Source of the DNA: Marinicauda pacifica
GTDB lineage: Bacteria > Pseudomonadota > Alphaproteobacteria > Caulobacterales > Maricaulaceae
Direction of reading: 5' to 3'
NCBI RefSeq assembly: GCF_004793635.1
Contig: NZ_SRXV01000003.1
Coordinates: forward strand, 248,001-312,000
DNA length: 64,000 nucleotides
Part shown: positions 54,965 through 63,864 of the stretch, in pieces
Layout of the letters: the number at the start of each line of letters is the position of its first letter
Position numbering within the stretch: the first letter of the stretch is position 1
Position numbers and translations under genes: made by a program
The notes under the pieces: generated by a model
What the model was told of the DNA's origin: nothing
The model's input: the letters and a program-made list of their open reading frames with translations, nothing else
Databases searched by the model: none

Positions 54965-57247
54965 ATGCAGGACCGCTCCATCAGGAAAATGGGCGTGATC
55001 CTGGCTGTGATACTGATCGCGTCGTTCAGCGTCCTTGGATGGCTGGGCCGCGATCTTTACCGCCAGGCTCCACCCATGCCGTCCGCCGTCGTCACGATGG
55101 CGGGCGATGTTGTTTACACCAAGGATGACATTCAGCGCGGCCGTCAGGTCTACCAGTCAATGGGCGGCCAGCAGGTCGGTTCGATCTGGGGCCATGGCGG
55201 CTATCTCGCCCCGGACTGGTCGGCCGACTGGCTGCATCGTGAGGCGCTCGCCACGCTCGATATCATGGCGCAGGACGATTACGGCGTGTCATTCGAGCAG
55301 CTGGACGAAGGCGCGCAGGCCCGCCTCCAGAACCGTTTCCAAGCACGCATCCGGGAAAACACCTACAACACCGAAACCGGCCAGATCGTGATCAGCGCGG
55401 AACGGGCCGAGGCGATCGCGCGTGTTAAGCCGCACTTCGCCGACCTGTTCGGCAACGGCCACGAACTCGAAGCGCTTCGCGAAGACTACGCCATCGCCAA
55501 CAATGCCATTCCCGACCCGGAGCGGCGCGAAGTCCTGACCGCCTTCTTCTTCTGGGCCAGCTGGGCGACCGTCACTGAGCGCCCGAACGACAATGTGAGC
55601 TACACCAATAACTGGCCGCACGAGCCGCTGGTGGGCAACGCCCCGTCGGCGCCGAACATCATGTGGTCGATCGGATCGGTCATCCTGCTCATCGGCGGCA
55701 TCGCGGCTCTGACTTGGTGGCATGCCGGGCGCAAGGAAGAGCCGGCCCCCACACCGCCGGCCGAAGACCCGCTCGCAGCCATGAAGCCCACACCCTCGAT
55801 GAAGGCGACCCGGAAGTATTTCTGGACCGTCGTGGCACTCTTCCTCGCTCAGATCGGCCTGGGAGCGATCACGGCTCACTACTCGGTGGAGGGGCACGAC
55901 TTCTACGGCTTCCCGCTGTCGGACGTTCTTCCCTACGCCGTGACCCGGACCTGGCACACCCAACTGGCGATCTTCTGGATCGCAACCGCTTGGCTCGCCA
56001 CCGGCCTCTATCTTGCCCCCGCGCTCGGCGGCAACGAACCCAAGTTCCAAAAGATCGGCGTGGACATTCTCTACGGGGCGCTGCTCGTGGTCGTCGTTGG
56101 CTCGATGGCCGGTGAGTGGCTCGCCGTCCAGCAATACTTCGATCTCGACATGAACTTCTGGTTCGGCCACCAGGGCTGGGAATATGTCGATCTGGGCCGC
56201 TTCTGGCAGATCCTGCTCTTCGCCGGGCTGATGATCTGGCTCGCGCTGATGGGTCGTGCACTCTGGCCGGCGCTCAGGCAGCCGGGTGAAGGCCAGCCGC
56301 TTACGATCATCCTCTTCCTTTCGACGATCGCCATCGGTCTGTTCTACGGCGCAGGTCTGACCTGGGGCCAGCACACGCACCTGTCGATGATCGAGTACTG
56401 GCGCTGGTGGGTCGTCCACCTGTGGGTGGAAGGTTTCTTCGAGGTCTTCGCGACCGCGGCCGTCGCTCTGCTCACCGTCAAGATGGGCCTCTTGCGCAGC
56501 CGCACCGCCAACCATGCCGTGCTGTTCGCGACGATCATCTTCCTGACTGGCGGGGTGCTGGGTACGCTGCACCACCTCTACTTCTCCGGCACCACGACCC
56601 CGACGCTCGCGATCGGCGCCGTGTTCTCCGCACTGGAAGTGGTGCCGCTCGCCCTGATCGGTCACGAGGCGCTGGAAAACTACCGCATGACGAAGGCGGC
56701 CAAGTGGGTAGAATCCTACAAATGGCCCATCATGTTCTTCGTGGCGGTGGCGTTCTGGAACCTCGTCGGCGCCGGTCTCCTTGGCTTCATCATCAACCCG
56801 CCGATCTCGCTTTACTACGTGCAAGGCCTGAACCTGACCGCCACGCACGCCCACGCCGCCCTATTCGGAGTGTATGGCTTCCTCGGCATCGGGCTGATGA
56901 TGTTCTGCCTTCGCGGCCTGTTCGCGAAGGAAGGTTGGTCCGACCGGATGGCCGCGTGGAGCTTCTGGCTGCTCAATGGCGGGCTAGCGATGATGGTCTT
57001 CATGAGCCTGTTCCCGGTCGGGGTCATCCAAGCCCATGCCTCCATCACCGAGGGACTGTGGTTCGCCCGGTCGCCGGAAGTGCTGCAGTCGGAGCTTGTC
57101 CACTTCTTCGTGTGGATGCGGGTGCCCGGTGACATCGTCTTCTCGGTCGGGGCCGGCGTGCTGGCCGTCTTCGTAGCGAAACTCGCCTGGACGGGGTTCC
57201 GCAGTCAGAAGACGAAGACCATACCGGTCGGAACTCCGGCCGAATAG
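54965..57247 (+). CDS. norZ: Quinol-dependent nitric oxide reductase (qNOR)
   Basis: This 760-residue membrane enzyme has about 14 helices. An N-terminal extension of roughly 200 residues (RGRQVYQSMGGQQVGSIWGHG) lies in the periplasm and lacks the CXXCH haem c motif of NorC. That is the qNOR form, which takes electrons from quinol. The catalytic helices contain TWHTQLAIFW (about residue 328), HTHLSMIEYWRWW with VHLWVEGFFEV (about 472) and LHHLYFSG (about 535), which supply haem and non-haem iron ligands. It reduces NO to N2O. No norC or norQ/norD genes adjoin, which fits qNOR. Confidence 0.93.
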   Translation: MQDRSIRKMGVILAVILIASFSVLGWLGRDLYRQAPPMPSAVVTMAGDVVYTKDDIQRGRQVYQSMGGQQVGSIWGHGGYLAPDWSADWLHREALATLDIMAQDDYGVSFEQLDEGAQARLQNRFQARIRENTYNTETGQIVISAERAEAIARVKPHFADLFGNGHELEALREDYAIANNAIPDPERREVLTAFFFWASWATVTERPNDNVSYTNNWPHEPLVGNAPSAPNIMWSIGSVILLIGGIAALTWWHAGRKEEPAPTPPAEDPLAAMKPTPSMKATRKYFWTVVALFLAQIGLGAITAHYSVEGHDFYGFPLSDVLPYAVTRTWHTQLAIFWIATAWLATGLYLAPALGGNEPKFQKIGVDILYGALLVVVVGSMAGEWLAVQQYFDLDMNFWFGHQGWEYVDLGRFWQILLFAGLMIWLALMGRALWPALRQPGEGQPLTIILFLSTIAIGLFYGAGLTWGQHTHLSMIEYWRWWVVHLWVEGFFEVFATAAVALLTVKMGLLRSRTANHAVLFATIIFLTGGVLGTLHHLYFSGTTTPTLAIGAVFSALEVVPLALIGHEALENYRMTKAAKWVESYKWPIMFFVAVAFWNLVGAGLLGFIINPPISLYYVQGLNLTATHAHAALFGVYGFLGIGLMMFCLRGLFAKEGWSDRMAAWSFWLLNGGLAMMVFMSLFPVGVIQAHASITEGLWFARSPEVLQSELVHFFVWMRVPGDIVFSVGAGVLAVFVAKLAWTGFRSQKTKTIPVGTPAE

Positions 57248-57363
57248 CGGATGCCCGGCAGGCAGGTTTGCCCCCGCCCGCCTGCCTGCCGGGTTCACTC
57301 GGGACGGCTCCGGAGTTCGCTCCGGAGCCGGACCGCTTGCAGGTGCGTGAGAAGGAGATCGTG

Positions 57364-57726
57364 ATGACGCCTTTGCAGATCATGTTGGCCTGCATAGGTA
57401 TGGTGTTGCTTCCCGTGGCCATTGCCGGAATCGCGTTGCCGTTGCTTCCTGGGACGCCGATCCTGATCGTTGCGGCGTTCTGTTTCGCGAAGGCCTCGCC
57501 GAGGCTGGAGACCTGGCTCGTCGATCATCCCCGGCTCGGACCGCCGATCCAGGCCTGGCGGACGCACGGCGCCATTGCCTGGAGCGCGAAAATGGTCGCT
57601 TCAGGCGCAATGAGCGTGTCGTTCGTCTGGATGCTGGCTTCCGCAGCACCGCTGGCAGGCAAGCTCTCCGCCGGCCTCGTCATGCTCGTCGCTGCCGGCT
57701 TCATCTGGTCGCGGCCCGATGCCTAG
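57364..57726 (+). CDS. DUF454 (YbaN-like) inner-membrane protein
   Basis: This 120-residue protein has the DUF454 pattern: an LACIGMVLLPVAIAGIALPL helix, LLPGTPILIVAAFCFAKASPRLE and WLVDHPRLGPPIQAWRTHGAI, followed by two more helices. A GAGAAGGAG site precedes the ATG at 57364. Members accompany NO reductase or nitrite-related genes in several genomes, but the role is unknown. Its last 4 bases overlap the nsrR stop. Confidence 0.85.
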   Translation: MTPLQIMLACIGMVLLPVAIAGIALPLLPGTPILIVAAFCFAKASPRLETWLVDHPRLGPPIQAWRTHGAIAWSAKMVASGAMSVSFVWMLASAAPLAGKLSAGLVMLVAAGFIWSRPDA

Positions 57727-58157
57727 TCTGAGAAGGATAACAGCTCGGTCAGCGCTTCGTTCTTTCGAGAGATGTCCGCCAGCGTGACGGTATCGAGTTC
57801 GGCGAGATAGGCCTGGACCGCCCGATTCAGTACGCCTTTCAGACCGCAGGCCGGTGTGATCACGCAGCGGTTCTCAGGACGGAAACATTCAGCCTGCGAG
57901 AAGCTGTCCTCCATTGCGCGCACGACATTCCCTACGACGATCTCGCTCGCCGGCAAGGCAAGCCTCAGCCCGCCGCCTCGCCCTCGCAGGGTTTTGAGAA
58001 ACCCCTTTTCGCTAAGGCCACGAACCACTTTCATCAGGTGGTTTTTCGAGATGCCGTAAGCTGATGCGATCTCCTCGATCCGGCATAGCCCGCCGGGCGC
58101 GACGGCGGCGTAAATCAGGACGCGCAGCGCATAATCGGTGTGAGCGGTCAGTCGCAT
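57723..58157 (-). CDS. nsrR: NsrR, Rrf2-family nitric-oxide-sensing repressor
   Basis: This 144-residue protein has the Rrf2 helix-turn-helix start MRLTAHTDYALRVLIYAAV, AYGISKNHLMKVVRGLSEKG, LRGRGGGLRLA and three cluster cysteines (Cys91, Cys98, Cys104 in AECFRPENRCVITPACGL). It represses NO-detoxifying genes until NO destroys the cluster. It is divergent from nnrS. The frame stays open for another 137 codons upstream; the ATG at 58157 is the family start. Confidence 0.9.
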   Translation of the reverse strand: MRLTAHTDYALRVLIYAAVAPGGLCRIEEIASAYGISKNHLMKVVRGLSEKGFLKTLRGRGGGLRLALPASEIVVGNVVRAMEDSFSQAECFRPENRCVITPACGLKGVLNRAVQAYLAELDTVTLADISRKNEALTELLSFSD

Positions 58158-58560
58158 CCAGAGCTCCCAGAAAAGTCCAGTGATCGGTTCGTCAGCCGCG
58201 CTGGTCCGGACGACGGAGCAGGTCCGGTTCTTGAAGAGGTACCATAGATGCTTTTTTCTTGTCGTCACCCGCTGGCGATGCAGAGCCAGCCCAGCCGCGC
58301 GGTGCGCCTTGGGTTCATCGTTCGTGACGACTGTGATGTCCGACGTGCTGACTGCAGGCAGACCGAAATCGTGAGGCCGAGTTTTGAGCCAGCGCAAAAT
58401 GCCCGCCAGCGCTTCGTGCTTCAAGAAAGTTGATCGAGGGCCCGCCATCGGGTCCGCAAAAAAGAAGCCCGGCGAGAATCCTCTGGAGGTTCCGCCCGGC
58501 AGTTCGACGAATTCGAGGTGCGCCGTGCTCAATACCGATAAGTCCGCCAAGCGACGGGCC
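58158..58560. other. Divergent nsrR-nnrS intergenic region with an unassigned open frame
   Basis: About 400 bases separate nsrR and nnrS. The minus-strand frame of nsrR continues open to 58568 with fairly protein-like content (LEFVELPGGTSRGFSPGFFF, HEALAGILRWLKTRPHDFG) and high third-position GC, but I recognise no family. It could be a non-coding leader, an N-terminal fusion to NsrR or a decayed gene. No clear NsrR or Fnr palindrome is found; AGATGC at 58247 might be part of an NsrR site. Confidence 0.35.
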
Positions 58561-59751
58561 ATGCCCAAGGATCCGATTGCCGCACGGCGCGAGTATTCAG
58601 GTCCCGCGCTTTTTAGCTTCGGCTTCAGGCCTTTTTTTCTGTTCGGTGCTCTCTGGGCGGCGCTTTCCGCCCCGCTCTGGATGCATGCCTATGCCGGAGG
58701 AGATGCGATGGTCGGCGCCGCGCCCGCGCTCGCCTGGCACATCCATGAAATGCTGTTCGGTTTCATCGCCGCTATTGTCGCCGGCTTCCTGCTGACAGCG
58801 GTGCCGAACTGGACGGGGCGGCTGCCTGTGATGGGTTGGCCGCTCGCCGGGCTGTTTGCACTCTGGGCCGCCGGCCGCGCAGCGATGCTTTTCTACGCCG
58901 AGCTTGGCATCGCTGCGGCAGTCATCGACAGTGCATTCCTCGTCGTACTCGTCGGCCTGCTCGGCCGGGAAGTCGTTACGGGCGGCAATGCGAAGAACGT
59001 TCCCGTGATAGTGTTCGCAAGCCTCTTCGCGCTCGCCAATATCTGCTTTCACGCCGCTTTGCTCTTCGGCCTGGATTGGCGGCCCGCGCAAGGCGTCGCA
59101 ATCGCGGTCATTGCCATGCTCATCGCGCTGATTGGCGGGCGTATCGTTCCAAGCTTCACCCGCAACTGGCTGGTTCAGCAAGGCCAGAGCGATCTGCCTG
59201 CACCCATGGGCCTGTACGACCGTGCGAGCCTGCTTGCGCTGGCCGTAGCGCTCGTCCTCTGGATCGCACTCCCCTTCGACTGGTTCACCGGCGCCTTCCT
59301 GCTCATCGCCGGAGCCATGCACACAGGTCGCGTCGTGCGCTGGAAGGGCTGGAAAACGACCGCGGAGCCGCTCGTTCTGATCCTTCATGTCGGCTACGCC
59401 TGGTTGCCGCTCGCGCTGGTTCTCATGGGACTTTCGATGATCGCGCCCGTTGTGGTCCCGGCCAGCGCGGCCCTTCACGCTTTGACGGCCGGGGCCATGG
59501 GCACCATGACCCTAGCGGTCATGACCCGGGCGAGCCTTGGTCATACCGGGCGCGAGCGCACCGCCGATCTCTGGACGAGCGCGATCTATGTACTTGTGGT
59601 GACTGGGGCCTTGATCCGAGTAGTGGCGCCCGTCGCTCTGGGGCCGGCGCAGTTCGCGGCGCTGGGCGTTTCTGCCATGATGTGGAGCAGCGCATTCGCG
59701 CTCTTCTTCGTGCGCTACGGGCCAATCCTGATGGGGCCGAGAAAGCGCTAA
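58561..59751 (+). CDS. nnrS: NnrS, haem-copper membrane protein for NO tolerance
   Basis: This 396-residue, 12-helix protein has the NnrS signatures ALFSFGFRPFFLFGALWAAL, WHIHEMLFGFIAAIVAGFLLTAVPNWTG and LHALTAGAMGTMTLAVMTRASLGHTGR. NnrS proteins contain haem and copper and protect against NO under anaerobic growth. The start at 58561 opens the conserved region. The next gene begins 6 bases after the stop, so nnrS, the truncated haemoglobin and the di-iron protein form one operon. Confidence 0.93.
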   Translation: MPKDPIAARREYSGPALFSFGFRPFFLFGALWAALSAPLWMHAYAGGDAMVGAAPALAWHIHEMLFGFIAAIVAGFLLTAVPNWTGRLPVMGWPLAGLFALWAAGRAAMLFYAELGIAAAVIDSAFLVVLVGLLGREVVTGGNAKNVPVIVFASLFALANICFHAALLFGLDWRPAQGVAIAVIAMLIALIGGRIVPSFTRNWLVQQGQSDLPAPMGLYDRASLLALAVALVLWIALPFDWFTGAFLLIAGAMHTGRVVRWKGWKTTAEPLVLILHVGYAWLPLALVLMGLSMIAPVVVPASAALHALTAGAMGTMTLAVMTRASLGHTGRERTADLWTSAIYVLVVTGALIRVVAPVALGPAQFAALGVSAMMWSSAFALFFVRYGPILMGPRKR

Positions 59752-59757
59752 CCGAAA

Positions 59758-60231
59758 ATGACCGATCACCCCGCCGATTCGTCCAAGCCCGCTTCCGCCC
59801 GGCCGGAAATGACGTCGGCCCTGATGGAGGCGACCGGACTTGACGAAAAGATGCTCGAAACGCTTGTGGATCAGTTTTACGAGCGTGTGCGTGCGGACGA
59901 TTTACTCGGGCCGATCTTTGAAGAACGGGTCGAAAGCTGGAAACCTCATCTCGACAGGATGGTGGCCTTCTGGTCGTCCGTCGCGCTCATGACCGGCCGC
60001 TATCACGGGGCGCCCGTGCCGGCACACGCTACTCTCCCGGTTTCGAGGGAGCATTTTGAGCGCTGGCTGCGGTTGCTTCGTCAGACCGCCCGCGAGGTCT
60101 GCCCGCCCACGGGTGCGGCCCACGTGATCGAACGGGCCGAGCGGATCGCGCGATCGCTTCACCTCGCCGTCGAAGGTCTGTCCTCCCGCAATGGCTCAAC
60201 TTCCTCCAGTGCAAAGGACCCAGCGCCATGA
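59758..60231 (+). CDS. Group III truncated haemoglobin
   Basis: This 157-residue protein shows the trHb III pattern: LVDQFYERVRADDLLGPIFE, WKPHLDRMVAFWSSV, MTGRYHGAPVPAHATLPVSREHF with proximal His99, and ERWLRLLRQT. A 20-residue Ser/Pro-rich leader and a similar tail flank the globin. It could convert NO to nitrate or buffer NO. The stop overlaps the next ATG by 4 bases. Confidence 0.9.
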   Translation: MTDHPADSSKPASARPEMTSALMEATGLDEKMLETLVDQFYERVRADDLLGPIFEERVESWKPHLDRMVAFWSSVALMTGRYHGAPVPAHATLPVSREHFERWLRLLRQTAREVCPPTGAAHVIERAERIARSLHLAVEGLSSRNGSTSSSAKDPAP

Positions 60232-60707
60232 GCAGAATCGTGTACACTGAAGACCCCTCAGAGCTGACCCGCTATATCGAGACCTGGTACCATTCGCGCC
60301 ACCGCGAACAGCTGTCATGGCTCGCGGATCTCGCAGCCAAGGTTGAGAGGGTGCATGCCGGTCATCCTGAAGCGCCGGCCGGGCTCTGCGAAGCACTTCG
60401 CCGGATGATCGGTGAGATCGAAGTTCATATGAAGAAGGAGGAGCTTATCCTCTTTCCCGCGATCCGTAACGGCGGCGGAGCGGACATCAGTGAACCGATC
60501 GCTGTGATGCGAAGCGATCATGAGAAGCATGCAACCGATGTCGAGGAAATCCGACGCCTGACCCGCGGACCGTCGCTTCCCGAGGGTGCTTGTCGTACCT
60601 GGGCAACGTTATATGAGGGAATTGAGGAATTCATCGCGGATCTCGAAGAGCATCTCCATCTGGAGAACGACGTGCTTTTCCCTCGGTTCGAGGCGCAGCA
60701 AACCTAG
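60228..60707 (+). CDS. dnrN: Hemerythrin-domain di-iron protein (YtfE/DnrN/Ric-like)
   Basis: This 159-residue protein has the histidines and glutamates of a di-iron hemerythrin: WYHSRHREQL, EIEVHMKKEELILFPAI, MRSDHEKHATDVEEI and LEEHLHLENDVLFPRF. It matches the C-terminal domain of YtfE/ScdA/DnrN, which repairs iron-sulfur clusters damaged by NO; the short ScdA_N domain is absent. It is the last gene of the nnrS operon. Confidence 0.88.
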   Translation: MSRIVYTEDPSELTRYIETWYHSRHREQLSWLADLAAKVERVHAGHPEAPAGLCEALRRMIGEIEVHMKKEELILFPAIRNGGGADISEPIAVMRSDHEKHATDVEEIRRLTRGPSLPEGACRTWATLYEGIEEFIADLEEHLHLENDVLFPRFEAQQT

Positions 60708-60785
60708 TCCGGCGCGAGACGGCCAAGGCGGTGGCAAAAAAGGAAGAGGCGGCGCCTCTCCCTTCTCCTTTCCCGGCGCCCGCTG

Positions 60786-63083
60786 TCAGCTACATTTCGA
60801 ATAGCCGCAGCTGGTGCAGGTATTACATCCTTCAAGCTTGACAAGCGCCGGCTGGTGGCATTTCGGGCAAAGTGCTTCCCGGATTCGAAAGGTGATCTCC
60901 TCGATCGTTGCTTTGCTGGCCTCTTTCTGCCGGTCCGCGCTCTGGATGCTGACGGGCTCCATGCCGTCCCGTATGGCATTGAGGTGACGCTCGATCACCC
61001 CACCGATGACGGCAAGGAGGCTTGGTGCATAGCGCCCGTCGATGAAGGCGCCCCCCTGCGGATCGAAGACCGCCTGGAGCTCCTCGGCAACGAACTCGAC
61101 ATCGCCGCCGCGCCGGAACACGGCCGAGATCATGCGGGTCAGGCCCACCGTCCAAGCGTAATGTTCCATATTCTTGGAGTTGATGAAGATCTCGAATGGA
61201 CGCCGCGTCTGCACGATCTCGCCTTCCGCATCCTCACGCTCTTCGACGATGTCATTGATGGTCACGTAGATGGCGTGCTCGCTGTGCGGCCAGCGAAGCT
61301 TGTAGGTCTGGCCTGGCAGCTCTTCGGGACGATGGGCGACATCGCAGGACCCATCCTCGGTGGCCGGGGCTGATTTCGGCTTGCCTTCGGTCTTGGACAG
61401 AACCGAACCGGTATTGTCGTTCGGTCGATAGGTCGTACAGCCCTTGCAACCCATATCGTAGGCTAGACGGTAGACGTCCTTGAAATCGTCGAACGAGATG
61501 TCTTCGGGGAGGTTGATTGTCTTGCTAATAGAGCTGTCGATCCATTTCTGGGCGGCCGCCTGCATCGCGACGTGTTCGTCCGGTCTTAGCTCCTCGGCGG
61601 TGACGAAATAGTCAGGCAGTTCGGTCCCGGCACCGAACTTTTCGCGGAACAGCATGTAGGCGTAGTCCTGGATCTCCTCCTCGACATGGGACCCGTCATT
61701 CTGGAGCACCTTGCGTTTGAAGGTGTAGCCGAAGACCGGCTCGATGCCGCCACTCGTGTTGTTCGCGTAGAGTGAGATCGTGCCGGTGGGCGCAATCGAC
61801 GTCAGGTGGCTGTTGCGGATGCCATGAGCGAGGATGAGTGAAAACACTTCGCGGTCGAGCGCTTCGACCATTGGCGCCTCGAGATAGAAGTCCTCGTCAT
61901 AGAGCGGAAAGGCGCCCTTTTCCTTGGCGAGCAGGGCGCTGGTCCGGTAGGCCTCGTTGGTAAAGCGCGAGAGCCAGTGATCAACAGTTCTGACGGCTTC
62001 CTCGGAGCCGTAGCGAATGCCGCACATGATCAAAGCGTCGCCAAGACCGGTGATGCCGAGGCCAAGGCGGCGCTTGTTTCGAGCCTCCGCGCGCTGCTGC
62101 TCCAGGGGGAAGTGGCTGGCGTCGATGACGTTGTCCATCATGCGGACCGCGGTGGCGACGCAGGCCGTCATTGATTCGATGTCCAGCCGGGCTGTGTCGC
62201 TGAAGGGATTTTCGACAAAGCGGCTGAGGTTGAGCGAGCCCAGCAGACAGGCGCCATAGGGAGGCAAAGGCTGCTCTCCGCACGGATTGGTTGCTGCAAT
62301 GTTTTCCAGCCAGGACAGATTGTTCAGTTGATTGACGCGATCGATGAAAATCACACCGGGCTCGGCATACTCGTAAGTGGCTTCCATGATCGCGTTCCAC
62401 AAATCGCGCGCGCGGATCGTCTCATGGACCGTGTCATTGAAGTGGAGCGGCCAATCCTCGTCCGCATCGACCGCCTCGATCAGCGCGTCGCTGACCAGGA
62501 CCGAGAGATTGAACATGCGCAGGCGCGTCCGGTCCTTCTTGGCGTCGATGAAAGAAAGAATGTCGGGGTGGTGGTCGCGCATCACACCCATCATCGCTCC
62601 GCGCCGGGTGCCGGCACTCATGATGGTGCGGCACATCGCATCCCAGACATCCATGAAGGTCAGAGGCCCGCTCGCATCGGCGCAAACGCCTGCAACGAGC
62701 GTGCCCTGGGGGCGGATCGTGGAGAAGTCGTAGCCGATCCCACCACCCTGCTGCATGGTCAGGGCCGCTTCCTTGAGCATGTCGAATATGCCGGCGAGAC
62801 TGTCCGGGATCGTCCCCATGACAAAGCAGTTGAACAGGGTCACGTTGCGCCCCGTGCCGGCGCCCGAAACGATGCGGCCGGCCGGCAGAAACCGGAAATC
62901 GTCCAGCGCCTCTCGAAACTGCCTCGCCCAATAGGGCGCGCGATCACCCTCGACGTCCGCCAGCGTGCGGGCGACCCGGTCCCAGGTCTCCTCGACAGTC
63001 GCGTCGACGGGTTCGCCCCGAGCGTCCTTGAACTGGTATTTCATACTCCAGATGTCGGTGGAAATTTTCTGCAGGGCGGTCAT
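60786..63083 (-). CDS. nrdJ: Adenosylcobalamin-dependent ribonucleotide reductase (class II)
   Basis: This 765-residue enzyme shows the class II catalytic core: FLPAGRIVSGAGTGRNVTLFNC, MQQGGGIGYDFSTIRPQG, RGAMMGVMRDHHPDILSFID, the NPCGEQPLPPYGACLLGSLN active-site cysteine loop, and SHLTSIAPTGTISLYANNTS. The C-terminus carries a CX2C-X10-CX2C zinc-ribbon-like tail (ALCPKCHQPALVK and CNTCTSCGYSKC). It makes deoxyribonucleotides without oxygen, using B12. The ATG at 63083 is chosen; an ATG at 63044 is possible. It fits an anaerobic regulon, and an Fnr/Dnr-like box is about 100 bases upstream. Confidence 0.93.
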   Translation of the reverse strand: MTALQKISTDIWSMKYQFKDARGEPVDATVEETWDRVARTLADVEGDRAPYWARQFREALDDFRFLPAGRIVSGAGTGRNVTLFNCFVMGTIPDSLAGIFDMLKEAALTMQQGGGIGYDFSTIRPQGTLVAGVCADASGPLTFMDVWDAMCRTIMSAGTRRGAMMGVMRDHHPDILSFIDAKKDRTRLRMFNLSVLVSDALIEAVDADEDWPLHFNDTVHETIRARDLWNAIMEATYEYAEPGVIFIDRVNQLNNLSWLENIAATNPCGEQPLPPYGACLLGSLNLSRFVENPFSDTARLDIESMTACVATAVRMMDNVIDASHFPLEQQRAEARNKRRLGLGITGLGDALIMCGIRYGSEEAVRTVDHWLSRFTNEAYRTSALLAKEKGAFPLYDEDFYLEAPMVEALDREVFSLILAHGIRNSHLTSIAPTGTISLYANNTSGGIEPVFGYTFKRKVLQNDGSHVEEEIQDYAYMLFREKFGAGTELPDYFVTAEELRPDEHVAMQAAAQKWIDSSISKTINLPEDISFDDFKDVYRLAYDMGCKGCTTYRPNDNTGSVLSKTEGKPKSAPATEDGSCDVAHRPEELPGQTYKLRWPHSEHAIYVTINDIVEEREDAEGEIVQTRRPFEIFINSKNMEHYAWTVGLTRMISAVFRRGGDVEFVAEELQAVFDPQGGAFIDGRYAPSLLAVIGGVIERHLNAIRDGMEPVSIQSADRQKEASKATIEEITFRIREALCPKCHQPALVKLEGCNTCTSCGYSKCS

Positions 63084-63181
63084 TGGCGCTCTCAATCGGC
63101 TTTGAAAAGTGGTGCGGGGATGGCGAATCGCGACTCGCCACAACGGCCCGCCCAGTCTGATTGAAGCGGTCCGAAGCCGAT

Positions 63182-63195
63182 TTGCGGCAGGACAA
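63182..63195 (-). promoter_or_regulatory. Fnr/Dnr-like box upstream of nrdJ
   Basis: On the minus strand the site reads TTGTC-N4-CGCAA. One half is perfect for the NnrR type and the other keeps the TTG core. It lies about 100 bases before the nrdJ ATG. Confidence 0.5.
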
Positions 63196-63294
63196 GTCCG
63201 CCCAACTCCGCGTGTGATCGGGGTCTTCGGATCATTCGCATCGGGCCGCCGCGTGCGGGCGGCCATCGCACTGCTCCCGCCTCGACAGTCGCGG

Positions 63295-63864
63295 TCAGGC
63301 CGCCAGCTCGCCCTCAATGCGATAGGTCCGCTTGCCGGTCACGACGAGACGGCGTTCGCGGGTCCAGCGCGAAAACAGGCGCGACACGGTCTCGATCGTG
63401 AGGCCGGTATAGTCGGCGATCTGCTGGCGGGTCATGGGCAGCTCGATATCGCCTAGCGGGGTGGACAGGCGTTCGGAGACGAGGATGAGGAACTCGGCCA
63501 AGCGCTCGGCCGCGCTCTTCTGGCCTAGCATGGCAATGTGCCGGCGCTCGCGCTGGAGCCGTCCGCGCATCTGCGCGAAGATGAACTCCGCCCAAGCCTG
63601 GTCCGAAAGCGCGGCGTCCGCGCTCGCTTCGATGAGGGTGGTTTGAGTCAGCGCCTCGGCGTAATGGTCGAGCTCGCCATCGAACTGGAAGTGCACGAGT
63701 TCGCCCTCGGTGACGATGTCGACGATCTGGCGGCGCCCATCATCGTAGATGTGGAAGATCATCACCGCGCCGCACGCGACCTTAAGAAGCCGGCCGGCGG
63801 CATCTCCCGCGAAGTAGATCGGCGCATCCTTAGCGAATCGGCGGGGGGTTTCTTTTATGGTCAT
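63295..63864 (-). CDS. Short Crp/Fnr-family regulator (FixK-like)
   Basis: This 189-residue protein has a shortened cNMP-type sensor domain (CGAVMIFHIYDDGRRQIVDI, VTEGELVHF) and a Crp helix-turn-helix (MTRQQIADYTGLTIETVSRLF) with the Fnr recognition signature ETVSR (158-162). It has a single cysteine (Cys31) and no N-terminal Fnr cluster, so it resembles FixK-type proteins rather than Fnr. The ETVSR helix predicts binding to TTGAT-type half sites, unlike the HTVSR regulator at 52698. A GGAGAGG-type site precedes the ATG. Confidence 0.85.
   Translation of the reverse strand: MTIKETPRRFAKDAPIYFAGDAAGRLLKVACGAVMIFHIYDDGRRQIVDIVTEGELVHFQFDGELDHYAEALTQTTLIEASADAALSDQAWAEFIFAQMRGRLQRERRHIAMLGQKSAAERLAEFLILVSERLSTPLGDIELPMTRQQIADYTGLTIETVSRLFSRWTRERRLVVTGKRTYRIEGELAA

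Noticed and set aside
55289-56854. Minus-strand frame of 521 codons opposite the NO reductase gene
   Set aside because: It is very rich in Arg, Glu, Gly and His, as expected for the complement of a membrane-protein gene, and has no start context.
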